Positions 1-6,568 are shown, numbered from the stretch's first letter. The stretch is 7,394 nucleotides of DNA from an uncultured Bacteroidales bacterium (GCA_903873355.1 CAIQOG010000228.1:1-7394); one strand, 5' to 3'. The notes: generated from the letters alone by a model not told the origin. Numbers and translations are program-made.

Positions 1-37
1 TGATTATCAATTGTTTGTAATTTTTGTCATGTACTAA

Positions 38-739
38 GATTTTAAAGTTATAAGAAGCAGTGATAATGGAAAAACCTGGTCATCTCCTATAGATATTACT
101 TCACAAATTACAAAACCGGAATGGCATCGCAATTTTAAGTTTATTACATCCGGAACCGGCATACAAACCAACTCAGGTCAATTATTAAATACAATAGTAA
201 ACCTTGAAAAAGGGCTTTATGTTTTTGGCAGTAACGACCATGGAAAAACCTGGTATCTAAATGACACCCCTATTGTTCCAGGCGATGAATCTAAGATAGT
301 TGAGCTTGTTGATGGCACCTGGATGATAAATAGTCGTACGGATAAAGGAATGAGGTTTATTCATACCTCAACAGATAAGGGAAAGACTTGGTTATCCAGG
401 CCGGATTCTTCACTTATTGATCCAGGCTGTAACGCTAGTATTATTAGATATTCATCTATTAAAGATGGTGCTGATAAGAACAGACTTATTTTTTCGAATG
501 CGAAAATGAAAGATCACAGGTTTAATATGACTGTAAGAATAAGTTATGATGAGGGGGAATCGTGGTCTGCCGGGAAAACTATATATGCTGCCAGTTCGGC
601 TTACTCCTCACTTTGTGTACTTGAAAACGGAGATATTGGGTTGTTATTCGAAAAAGATAATTATAAGGACAATGTTTTTGCAAGATTTACATTAGAATGG
701 TTAACTGATGGACAAGATAAACACTTTACAACTCAATAA
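38..739 (+). pseudogene. Exo-alpha-sialidase (neuraminidase), 5'-truncated remnant
   Basis: Sialidases cleave terminal sialic acid from glycans with a six-bladed propeller. This frame encodes the C-terminal part of one. Four Asp-box repeats are visible: SSDNGKTW (56-79), SNDHGKTW (230-253), STDKGKTW (368-391) and SYDEGESW (542-565). The Glu of KIVEL, the Arg of MINSR, the Arg of VRISYDEG and a Tyr in AYSSL match the later catalytic positions of the family, and the end FTLEWLTDGQD is a normal sialidase C-terminus. Missing are the RIP-motif first arginine, the acid/base Asp and the first Asp box. The frame is closed upstream by TAA at 35-37, and there is no ATG until 323, which lies inside the propeller, so a functional start is unlikely. 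Whether the 5' half lies further upstream behind a nonsense mutation or is deleted cannot be seen, because the window starts here. The immunity gene begins 14 bp after the stop. Confidence 0.8.
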
Positions 740-753
740 ATATAACGCATGGA

Positions 754-1221
754 ATGCGAGATAAAAGATATATAGCTGAACATAGAGGCGGACTTTTGAA
801 AAAAGAACAGCACCATCAATTAGTTCTTTGGGCTTGTGAGTGTGTAGAAAATGTTTTTCCTCTTTATGGAAATACAATTGACGAACGACTTATAAATGCA
901 ATAAACACGGCCAAGGAATGGGTGAAAGGCAATGCTTCTGTGGGTGAGGCAAGAAATGCTGCTTTTAGCGCAATAACAGTTGCAAATGAGCTGAATGACA
1001 AGACTGCAATTGCGATAGCTCGTTCAGTGGGACACGCTGTTGCTGCAGCACATATGGCTGACCATTCGCTGAGAGCAGCGGAATATGCTATAAAGGCTGT
1101 AATGCTGGCAGACAAATCAATAGAAACGGAAAGAAAATGGCAAGACAAACATTTATCACTCGAAATTATTGATCTTGTAATGGCAACAAGGGATAAAAAG
1201 ATAAAAACAACGAACCACTAA
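754..1221 (+). CDS. Imm5-like putative immunity protein
   Basis: This 155-residue cytoplasmic, helix-rich protein has no signal peptide or membrane segment. The opening RDKRYIAEHRGG, the block LVLWACECVENVFPLYG, the segment ERLINAINTAKEWVKGNASVGEAR and the SVGHAVAAAHMADHSLRAAEYA block match what I recall of proteins annotated as putative immunity protein with an Imm-5-like domain. Such proteins are thought to neutralise polymorphic toxins, but the partner toxin of this subgroup is not known to me and no toxin gene is visible. The start at 754 gives the full conserved N-terminus. Another ATG at 749 is in a different frame. The gene starts 14 bp after the sialidase stop, and its own TAA (1219-1221) lies inside the left end of an inverted-repeat element, as in a mobile cassette. 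The family call is from memory of conserved blocks and the biological role is inference. Confidence 0.7.
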   Translation: MRDKRYIAEHRGGLLKKEQHHQLVLWACECVENVFPLYGNTIDERLINAINTAKEWVKGNASVGEARNAAFSAITVANELNDKTAIAIARSVGHAVAAAHMADHSLRAAEYAIKAVMLADKSIETERKWQDKHLSLEIIDLVMATRDKKIKTTNH

Positions 1222-1345
1222 CACGGGTTTGACAAAAGTGGCAGAGCAGAGCTTACATGAGACTTTGTGTTTTGTATCAAGTGGAATGCTGGCAGACAGT
1301 TTTGTTTTTCGAAATCGCCACCTTCCCCAAGCCCGAAACCGTTAG
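1218..1345. repeat. attC-like imperfect inverted-repeat element 1
   Basis: The 128-bp element between the immunity and RDD genes has ends that fold back on each other. CTAAC (1218-1222) pairs with GTTAG (1341-1345). CGGGTTTG (1224-1231) pairs with CAAGCCCG (1328-1335) through one T-G wobble. GTGGC (1238-1242) pairs with GCCAC (1317-1321). Between the outer and next box the right arm is four bases longer than the left. The size and the AAC...GTT terminal boxes resemble integron attC sites, although the flanking bases do not match the RYYYAAC/GTTRRRY consensus. The stop codon of the upstream gene lies within the left box. It could instead be a structured intergenic repeat of another kind. Confidence 0.55.
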
Positions 1346-1369
1346 CAACATATTATAAAACCAAAAAAT

Positions 1370-1795
1370 ATGACTGAAAAGAATTATCCGGGAGTTTTTG
1401 ACAGAGTTAAAGCAATGATGACTGATGGTATTGTCATTGTGGTTTTTATGTTCGTCGCATCTTATATTTTCTCGCTCTTTGAAAGCGTGCCAGACAGTGC
1501 GAGAATTATAGCATTTGTATTCATTTTCCTCCTTTATGACCCACTGTTTACAAGTATTTTTGGTGGTACTATTGGTCATATGATGCTTGGACTTCGTGTT
1601 AAAAGAGAATCAGATGAAAAGAAAAACATAATTCTCCCTTTAGCAATACCGAGGTATATTGTGAAAGTCTTATTAGGCTGGATTTCGCTACTAACAGTTT
1701 CTGGCAATGAAAAGAGAAAAGCCATTCATGACTATATAGCTGGCTCTGTTGTGGTTTATGCGAAATCGAAGGAAGACATAAAAAACGAATGTTAG
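1370..1795 (+). CDS. RDD-family integral membrane protein
   Basis: The product is a 141-residue inner-membrane protein with three hydrophobic segments, near residues 17-38, 45-67 and 88-112. The family signature is present: FDRVKAMMTDGIVI near the N-terminus (R12, D19), a middle YDPLF followed by FGGTIGHMMLGLRVK, and KAIHDYIAGSVVV near the C-terminus, where the last Asp is the conserved one. RDD proteins are poorly characterised and some have been linked to ion transport, so no substrate can be assigned. The ATG at 1370 gives the usual N-terminus with the Arg close to the start. The leader after the preceding repeat element is only 24 bp, A-rich and without a Shine-Dalgarno motif. The stop TAG lies within the next repeat element. 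Gene plus trailing element looks like a cassette. Confidence 0.85.
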   Translation: MTEKNYPGVFDRVKAMMTDGIVIVVFMFVASYIFSLFESVPDSARIIAFVFIFLLYDPLFTSIFGGTIGHMMLGLRVKRESDEKKNIILPLAIPRYIVKVLLGWISLLTVSGNEKRKAIHDYIAGSVVVYAKSKEDIKNEC

Positions 1796-1917
1796 CAAAG
1801 GTCAAAACAAATGGCAGGTTTTGGAGTAATTTGAACTGCAGTAGCACGCACCGGCATTCGTACTTGTTGACAGTGGAAAACCATGCACACCGCCTCTTGT
1901 CATAGCCTAGGATCGTT
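1784..1917. repeat. attC-like imperfect inverted-repeat element 2 (weaker)
   Basis: AACGA (1784-1788) is the exact reverse complement of TCGTT (1913-1917). Further in, the left arm ACAA-two-GGC (around 1807-1815) matches the right arm's GCC-two-TTGT (around 1892-1900) as its complement, with several bases of length asymmetry between outer and inner boxes. The element covers the end of the RDD gene, including its stop, and separates it from the convergent minus-strand unit. Overall size is about 134 bp, close to element 1. The pairing is weaker than in elements 1 and 3, and the boundaries are approximate. Confidence 0.35.
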
Positions 1918-1974
1918 AACCCCAATTATTTCATTCCTTTTACCTGATTTCAATCCCTCCTTCGGCCTTAGAAT

Positions 1975-1988
1975 TGCCTTTACAGGCA
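1975..1988 (-). terminator. Small hairpin just after the minus-strand unit
   Basis: TGCCT and AGGCA (1975-1979 and 1984-1988) form a perfect 5-bp stem with a four-base loop, one base beyond the TAA of the 549-residue gene. There is no T-run after it in the direction of transcription, so it is only a weak candidate for a transcript end. Confidence 0.25.
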
Positions 1989-1989
1989 C

Positions 1990-3639
1990 TTATTCCGTTA
2001 TAACTATCTTCTGGAACTGGTACTTTGCTCTGCCCTTAGGTGTTAACAAACCATACATGATAGAATTACCGGGTACTGCTATAGCATTATTCAGCACAGG
2101 GATGGGTATTTTATCCTCTCCCTTTTTCTTAATAACGGCCTTTGTCTGTTTCCCGCTTACATCCAGCCGGGTAATGAATGAGTCGCCAATGTCGATTTTC
2201 TTAAAGAATGCATCTTTCTGTTCAAAGGTGTTGTAAAGCAAATAGAGATTATTGTTTTTTTCGAGAACTGCATAGGAATTGAATTTATTTTCCTCCAGCC
2301 AGAATTGCCTTTTGGTTATCTTGTCGTTTCTTTTTAACGTATTATCTGTATTCATGTTAACCACAAAAAGGTCATTTGTTACATAAATAGGAGTAATTGT
2401 GGTCACTGTACCTGAACCGGTGCTGGCAGTAGTTTTTCTTAATCCTTCAATATGTTGTTCGGCAATAAAATATTTTTCTCCGTTTTGCCGGTTTTTTATT
2501 TCACTCAGGGTATAATCATACGGGTCCCATTCCTGTTTGTTATCGATGCTTCGCCTGAATCGTTTCAGCTCTTCGGGGCTAAGGTCGCGGGTGAGCAAAT
2601 CGTTTCCCAGCGGAAGAGTACTGAGGTTGCTGATGGATTTTGAATCTATATCGAGGTCAAAACCAAAACTTCCGGCAACACTGATTTTACCTGGTTCCGA
2701 ATACAATCCGGCACAAAAAACAGAACCGTTGTCCTGGAGCAGGAAATTCATGCTCCTGATAAATTTTTTAGCTACTGTAAGAGAATAATGTTCAGTCCCG
2801 GCCTGATTTTGAGTATACTTGTAAATCTCGAAAGTATAGTTGGGCATATCGGTAAAATAGGTATCATTTGAAAAGAAACCTCGTGTTCGGAATTGAGCAA
2901 AATCATAGTAGTTCGATCTATCTTCATAATGTTGCCCCAGCAGATAAACAACACCCTTATTATCAAGTTTGAACCTGGAAAATTCAAATATGCCTTTAGT
3001 GAATGTGGCACTTACGTTATCATTCTTCCATAACGTATTCAGGTTGCTATCATACACATTGATACCTGAACGAAGTTCCTCTGACTTTTTATTCAGCAAT
3101 GAATAAAAGATTAAAACTTTGGTGCTGTCGGGTGAGGCTTCTATATGAAAGATTGTGCTGTTGAATTTACTAAACCCTGAGTAATCCAATTCAGCGGCTA
3201 GTTTAATGTTATCAAGCAGTTCAACAGTATTTGGATTGAAGTTCTGAACGAACAGATAATGCTTTTTGTCCTTTGAATTTTGAAATGATGAAAACACAAA
3301 TATCTTATCTCTCAACATTAAAGTGCCCTCAAATTGCAACTCTTTTTTCCCGTTTATTAATTCGAGTTCGGTCTTTTTGACGATAGTATTATTAAGGTCG
3401 CATTTATAAATGAAAGGATTCTTCCCGGCCAGGTTTATCTCTAACGCATTGCCGGTAACGAAGGGAAGGAATAAAAAGTAAGCGTGGTTACCAATGGTCC
3501 CTATTTGCCGGATGTCCGATCCAAAATCAGACATTTTGAAATTGATGATCTCACCTGATTTGAGTGTAAAACCAACATTCTGCGGTTTCGCAATTGAAAT
3601 AATAAGAGTAAGGGAAATGAGAATAAGCGTTTTTTTCAT
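1990..3639 (-). CDS. Exported protein of unknown function, possible beta-propeller
   Basis: I do not recognise a named family. The frame is open from 3711, but I place the start at the ATG at 3639. That start gives 549 residues with a clean signal peptide (MKKTLILISL, then a hydrophobic stretch ending AKPQ before NVG), whereas the upstream ATG would add 24 residues ahead of the signal and overlap the preceding gene. The mature protein is rich in short beta-type repeats (SGINVYDSNLNTLWKN, FEIYKYTQ, NNLYLLYNTF), which suggests a propeller-like fold. No enzyme motif, cysteine pairs or lipobox is visible. It lies 47 bp downstream of the barrel-like gene on the same strand, probably in one transcript. 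It is likely periplasmic or surface-exposed, and no C-terminal type IX sorting domain is evident. Similar large exported proteins of unknown role are common in Bacteroidota. Confidence 0.8.
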   Translation of the reverse strand: MKKTLILISLTLIISIAKPQNVGFTLKSGEIINFKMSDFGSDIRQIGTIGNHAYFLFLPFVTGNALEINLAGKNPFIYKCDLNNTIVKKTELELINGKKELQFEGTLMLRDKIFVFSSFQNSKDKKHYLFVQNFNPNTVELLDNIKLAAELDYSGFSKFNSTIFHIEASPDSTKVLIFYSLLNKKSEELRSGINVYDSNLNTLWKNDNVSATFTKGIFEFSRFKLDNKGVVYLLGQHYEDRSNYYDFAQFRTRGFFSNDTYFTDMPNYTFEIYKYTQNQAGTEHYSLTVAKKFIRSMNFLLQDNGSVFCAGLYSEPGKISVAGSFGFDLDIDSKSISNLSTLPLGNDLLTRDLSPEELKRFRRSIDNKQEWDPYDYTLSEIKNRQNGEKYFIAEQHIEGLRKTTASTGSGTVTTITPIYVTNDLFVVNMNTDNTLKRNDKITKRQFWLEENKFNSYAVLEKNNNLYLLYNTFEQKDAFFKKIDIGDSFITRLDVSGKQTKAVIKKKGEDKIPIPVLNNAIAVPGNSIMYGLLTPKGRAKYQFQKIVITE

Positions 3640-3686
3640 TGCTGCTGGAATAATATGGTGGATGAAATTTTGTTTGATGCTTAGTG

Positions 3687-4259
3687 TCAGAAAAGATAAC
3701 TGATATTGCAAGTGAGCGGTATTTGCGGTTTCCAGATAATTTCTGATTTTTCTCCTAAAAATGCCCAGGATGTGTCCCTGTATATTCTGAAGCCAAATCC
3801 GGCTTCGGCACCGAGAAGTATCTTGTTCACTATAATTCTCTGATAACCAACGTTCATAACGGCAGCATCAGTAAATACCGCATGATCCAGCCAGTTAATC
3901 TTCGGATAGATGGTAATGTACATTCTTTCGGGGAATGTCCTGAAATACAATTTTGCTTTGATGAAAGCCGAGAATCCGACACCTGTTTCTTTTATCGGAA
4001 GTGGATTATCCATAAACAGCCAGTTCTGTTTGGCAAGCCATACCGGCCCTCCTCCAACCTCAAATGAAAATTTGCTGGTTACCGAATGTTCGATTTTGAA
4101 TGGTATTTCACCATTGAGCGGGTCATAACCAATGCTTAAAATATTCTTGCTTTCTGATACATGGCCATCTTCGAGGTACCTTGAAATGTTCTGCGAATAG
4201 GCTTCTGTGGTTAACATCAATAGTAAAGAGACAGAAAAGAGATAGTTGCTAAATTTCAT
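3687..4259 (-). CDS. Small exported protein, likely outer-membrane beta-barrel
   Basis: This 190-residue protein starts with a signal peptide (MKFSNYLFSV, hydrophobic core, cleavage probably after AYSQ). The mature part has alternating polar/hydrophobic strands with glycines and aromatics (FSFEVGGGPVWLAKQ, VGFSAFIKAKLYF, ILLGAEAGFGFRIYR) and ends in NISYLF, a terminal phenylalanine as in many outer-membrane barrels. This supports a small barrel of about eight strands, but no specific family is recognised. It is the first gene of the minus-strand unit, with the 549-residue exported protein 47 bp downstream. A joint role at the cell envelope is likely but unspecified. The ATG at 4259 gives the signal peptide directly and there is no better upstream start. 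Confidence 0.75.
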   Translation of the reverse strand: MKFSNYLFSVSLLLMLTTEAYSQNISRYLEDGHVSESKNILSIGYDPLNGEIPFKIEHSVTSKFSFEVGGGPVWLAKQNWLFMDNPLPIKETGVGFSAFIKAKLYFRTFPERMYITIYPKINWLDHAVFTDAAVMNVGYQRIIVNKILLGAEAGFGFRIYRDTSWAFLGEKSEIIWKPQIPLTCNISYLF

Positions 4260-4593
4260 AATCAGCTGATTAATAATTAGTCATTCCTACTTATCCTGAC
4301 TACTTACGATGGAAATGTTACATGAAGATGTTCTGAAATGAATCCGCAATAACTTCGACAAATATGGGGAAAATAAAACATTCTAACTCTATATTTTTAC
4401 CGGACAACATTATTTTTAATAAGGGCTCGGCAGAATTGTATATGATCAATAAATCAACACATTAGCTTAATTATGAAAGAATAAAAAAATGATTTGGTAG
4501 CCGGTAAAGAAAAAAGGCCAAAAAGTACAACAATACTAGACGTGGTAAATCTTAAATAAAGAATAACAACAAATTAGCATTACAATCTGTGGG
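4260..4593. other. Gene-free intergenic stretch
   Basis: This AT-rich stretch of about 330 bp lies between two divergent transcription units. It should hold the promoter of the minus-strand unit. It also contains a copy of CAATACTAGA at 4531-4540, which recurs between the regulator and cupin genes. No convincing small gene or RNA is seen. Confidence 0.5.
4359..4366 (-). promoter_or_regulatory. Possible -7 element for the minus-strand exported unit
   Basis: Read on the minus strand, CATATTTG matches the Bacteroidota -7 consensus TAnnTTTG at all but its first base. It lies about 100 bp upstream of the barrel-like gene. No clear -33 TTTG at the right spacing is seen, so this is a weak call. Confidence 0.2.
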
Positions 4594-4671
4594 TAACACG
4601 GGCTAAGCAAGGTGGGGTTTCCCCAGGTGCAAAGCCAAAAAAAAACCACCTAGCCTGGCCCGGAAACGTTA
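4594..4671. repeat. attC-like imperfect inverted-repeat element 3
   Basis: This is the clearest fold of the four elements. TAAC (4594-4597) pairs with GTTA (4668-4671). CGGGC (4599-4603) pairs with GCCCG (4658-4662). GC (4607-4608) pairs with GC (4653-4654), and AGGTGG (4610-4615) pairs with CCACCT (4646-4651), leaving only two mismatches in the main stem. The right arm has four more bases than the left between the outer boxes, exactly as in element 1, and both share AACACGGG on the left. The apical part contains GGGG-TTT-CCCC (4614-4624), which could form an alternative hairpin. It lies 89 bp upstream of the regulator gene. Confidence 0.6.
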
Positions 4672-4760
4672 TGGGAAAATCCACAAGAACAAAGTGTTGA
4701 AAAAATTGTTAAATGATTGAAAATGTATAGAAACTATTTCATTTAACTAAAAATTATCGA

Positions 4761-5861
4761 ATGCCTATATACATGGATCGTCATGACGTATCGAAATCTG
4801 TAACTGCCGAAAATGTTGCACACCTTCATAAGGAAGATCTGAAAATTCAGGAGCAATTTAACTGCCGCGGTTTAACGTATTGGTTTGATGACATTAAAAA
4901 AATAGCCTTTTGTTTAGTAGAGGCTCCTGACAAAGAATCAATACATAATATGCATAATTTTGCCCATGGAGAGGTACCTAATCATGTCCTTGAGGTAGAT
5001 GAAAATCTTGTTGAATCATTTCTGGGACGAATAAAAGATCCAGATAAATCGGCTTCCACTGATTTAAATATTATCAATGATACGGCTCAACGTACATTAA
5101 TGGCTATTCGGTTTAAAACTATTTCACTACAGGGTATTTATAATTCCCAATCACAAGCCAATATGCAGCAAGTGATTAATGTAATTGGTGATTCGCTACT
5201 AAAATATGAGGGACGGCTTACCGAATATAAAGAAGGATATCTTCTGATTTCATTTAAATCTGCCTATAAATCTGTAAAGTTTGCATTAGAGCTAGAACCC
5301 TTAATTACAGATAAAATTGCTTCTTTATACAATACAAATATTTACTTTAAAATTGGATTGGCTTCGGGTATGCCTGTTGCAGCTAACAAGACCTTTTTTG
5401 AAGATGCTATTAAATTGGCAAATCGACTTTGCTTTATTGATAATTCCAATATTGTAATGTCATCCGAAGTTCAGAATTCATTTATTACAGAAAACTTAAA
5501 CGCAACTTTCGAAAAAGACAAAATGCATGCCTTACCATTTTCAGATGAATCTTTTTTACATACGTTATTAGATTTTATCGAGAAAGAATGGCATAATTCT
5601 GAATTAAAAGTTGAGGATTTTGATATACCACTTGGAATGAGCAGAACACAAGTGTACCGAAAAGTAATGCTTCTAACAGGAAAATCACCCAACAGTTTTC
5701 TTAAGGAATATCGTTTAAATCGGGCGTTAGAAAGAATAAACAAAAACACCTTTTCCATTTCAGAAATTGCATACGATACAGGGTTTAACAGTTTATCCTA
5801 CTTTTCAAAGTGTTTTTACAGAAGATTTGATCTTTTACCAACCGAATATATAAAATCCTGA
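4761..5861 (+). CDS. DUF4242 / degenerate cyclase-like / AraC-type transcriptional regulator
   Basis: Three domains are visible in 366 residues. Residues 1-91 match DUF4242 (relatives include the nickel-binding SCO4226 protein): MPIYMDRHDV, then AHLHKEDLKIQEQF, LTYWFDD, IAFCLVEAPD and VLEVDENLVESFLGRI, with H8, H21, H23, H62, H65, H69 and H75. Residues about 112-241 resemble a class III adenylate/guanylate cyclase domain (FKIGLASGMPV, FFEDAIKLANRLC, IVMSSEVQ), but both catalytic metal-binding positions look lost: the first strand reads MAIRFKTIS, and the usual GDG is KEG at 157-159. Cyclase activity is therefore unlikely. Residues about 266-366 are a complete AraC-type DNA-binding domain with two helix-turn-helix units (MSRTQVYRKV; SISEIAYDTGFNSLSYFSKCFYRRF, up to TEYIKS). 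It probably controls the cupin and haemoglobin genes downstream. The ligand is unknown. The start at 4761 is fixed by the family's MPxxMDRHD opening. Confidence 0.85.
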   Translation: MPIYMDRHDVSKSVTAENVAHLHKEDLKIQEQFNCRGLTYWFDDIKKIAFCLVEAPDKESIHNMHNFAHGEVPNHVLEVDENLVESFLGRIKDPDKSASTDLNIINDTAQRTLMAIRFKTISLQGIYNSQSQANMQQVINVIGDSLLKYEGRLTEYKEGYLLISFKSAYKSVKFALELEPLITDKIASLYNTNIYFKIGLASGMPVAANKTFFEDAIKLANRLCFIDNSNIVMSSEVQNSFITENLNATFEKDKMHALPFSDESFLHTLLDFIEKEWHNSELKVEDFDIPLGMSRTQVYRKVMLLTGKSPNSFLKEYRLNRALERINKNTFSISEIAYDTGFNSLSYFSKCFYRRFDLLPTEYIKS

Positions 5862-5874
5862 TGCCTGACTCATT

Positions 5875-5898
5875 CAATACTAGAAATCTGTAGTATTG
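5875..5898. promoter_or_regulatory. Perfect 8-8-8 inverted repeat, candidate operator or weak terminator
   Basis: CAATACTA (5875-5882) and TAGTATTG (5891-5898) are exact reverse complements separated by eight bases. A further half-site AATACTA follows at 5912-5918. The repeat lies 13 bp after the regulator stop and upstream of the cupin gene. It lacks a T-run, so an operator for the AraC-type regulator is at least as likely as a terminator. AATACTA also occurs inside two coding regions, so the half-site alone is not specific. Confidence 0.45.
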
Positions 5899-5954
5899 AC
5901 CCAAAAGTTCGAATACTAAACCCAAATTTACTATCCATCAGTTTTTTTATGCTG

Positions 5955-5962
5955 TAGTTTTG
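5955..5962 (+). promoter_or_regulatory. -7 promoter element of the cupin gene
   Basis: TAGTTTTG is an exact match to the Bacteroidota -7 consensus TAnnTTTG, 43 bp upstream of the cupin ATG, so it would give a leader of roughly 35-40 bases. No good -33 TTTG lies at the usual spacing, which would fit a promoter that needs an activator. The nearby AATACTA sites are 37 bp and more upstream of this element. Confidence 0.45.
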
Positions 5963-6005
5963 ACATCATAATTTTACTAGTGTTTAACAATTAAAATTCA
6001 AAACA

Positions 6006-6392
6006 ATGAAAATTGCAAAAGGAAACATAGATGTCAAAATGGAAATACCAGGTGCTGTAATCCGTCAGAAGACTGATTTTGGTGATGCAACAGGTTTAGG
6101 CAAGATTAGTGGTGAGTATTTCAGCCTTTCAGCAGGGGTGGATACTACTCCCCTATTTATGGGACTTGAAGGGAATTTGTGTCAATGCCCTCATTGGGGC
6201 TATCTTATTAGCGGTCAACTCACTACAACCGATGCTCAGGGTATCAAGGAAATTGTAATTGCGAACGATTTGTTTTACTGGCCGGCTGGGCATAATGTTA
6301 TGATCAATGCCAACGCAGAAATCGTGATGTTTAGCCCCCAGCATGAGCATACTCATGTTATCAATCACATGATTGAGAAAACTAAAACTTAA
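6006..6392 (+). CDS. Small cupin-domain protein with CxCPHWG motif and His-rich tail
   Basis: This 128-residue single-domain cytoplasmic cupin has its first motif around LFMGLEGNLCQCPHWGYLIS, with C59, C61 and H63, and its second around DLFYWPAGHNVMI (P93, G95, H96). I recall small cupins with the same CQCPHWGY core in many bacteria, usually of unknown substrate. The Cys and His residues are plausible metal ligands. The C-terminus carries H113-x-H115-x-H117 and then H121, a possible extra metal site not needed by the fold. The gene follows the regulator by 144 bp, with its own promoter-like element and an inverted repeat upstream, which suggests a regulated target rather than simple read-through. 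Function could be ligand binding, metal handling or an enzyme activity. None can be assigned from sequence alone. Confidence 0.8.
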   Translation: MKIAKGNIDVKMEIPGAVIRQKTDFGDATGLGKISGEYFSLSAGVDTTPLFMGLEGNLCQCPHWGYLISGQLTTTDAQGIKEIVIANDLFYWPAGHNVMINANAEIVMFSPQHEHTHVINHMIEKTKT

Positions 6393-6402
6393 GATCAAAG
6401 CC

Positions 6403-6426
6403 AAAGGCTACTTTAAAGGCTACTTT
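6403..6426 (+). repeat. 12-bp perfect tandem duplication
   Basis: AAAGGCTACTTT occurs twice in direct succession, beginning 10 bp after the cupin stop. CCAAAGGC (6401-6408) overlapping the first copy is also the exact reverse complement of GCCTTTGG at 6501-6508. The role is unknown. It could be a slippage product or a regulatory site. Confidence 0.5.
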
Positions 6427-6440
6427 CAGTAATCTTTTTA

Positions 6441-6464
6441 GTAAAATTTCATTTAGAATTTTAC
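6441..6464. promoter_or_regulatory. Second perfect 8-8-8 inverted repeat, upstream of the haemoglobin gene
   Basis: GTAAAATT (6441-6448) and AATTTTAC (6457-6464) are exact reverse complements with an eight-base spacer, the same geometry as the repeat before the cupin gene but a different sequence. It lies between the cupin stop and the haemoglobin start. No T-run follows, so it may be an operator or an AT-rich stem-loop in the transcript. Confidence 0.35.
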
Positions 6465-6568
6465 CTATCAAGAATGTTACTTTAACTATGCTGGGAGAGG
6501 GCCTTTGGTAATTATAATTTCATGTAACGTCTATTGTATTTATCGTTTAATCACAAACAAATATTATT

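Noticed and set aside
323..739. A complete small gene starting at the ATG at 323
   Set aside because: The sialidase frame and its Asp boxes continue upstream of 323 to base 38, so this ATG is internal to the propeller.
864..1148. Minus-strand open frame opposite the immunity gene
   Set aside because: It is fully inside a recognised gene, and its Ala/Ser-rich composition is what the antisense of that gene would give.
1101..1298. AATGCTGGCAGACA found at 1101-1114 in the immunity gene and 1285-1298 in element 1, with GCTGGCAGACAG again at 7227-7238
   Set aside because: The copies lie in unrelated contexts with no flanking similarity. Exact matches of this length are not strong evidence in a window this size, so I treat it as probable coincidence.
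1883..2236. Plus-strand open frame of 117 residues
   Set aside because: It lies mostly opposite the large minus-strand exported gene, has no recognisable family or sensible start context, and begins inside an inverted-repeat element.
3640..3711. An in-frame upstream ATG at 3711 for the large exported protein
   Set aside because: It would place 24 residues ahead of a clear signal peptide and overlap the preceding gene's 3' end. The ATG at 3639 is the better start.
4614..4624. GGGG-TTT-CCCC hairpin as a terminator
   Set aside because: The stem has only four pairs and no T-run, and it lies within the apical part of the larger element 3, which explains it better.
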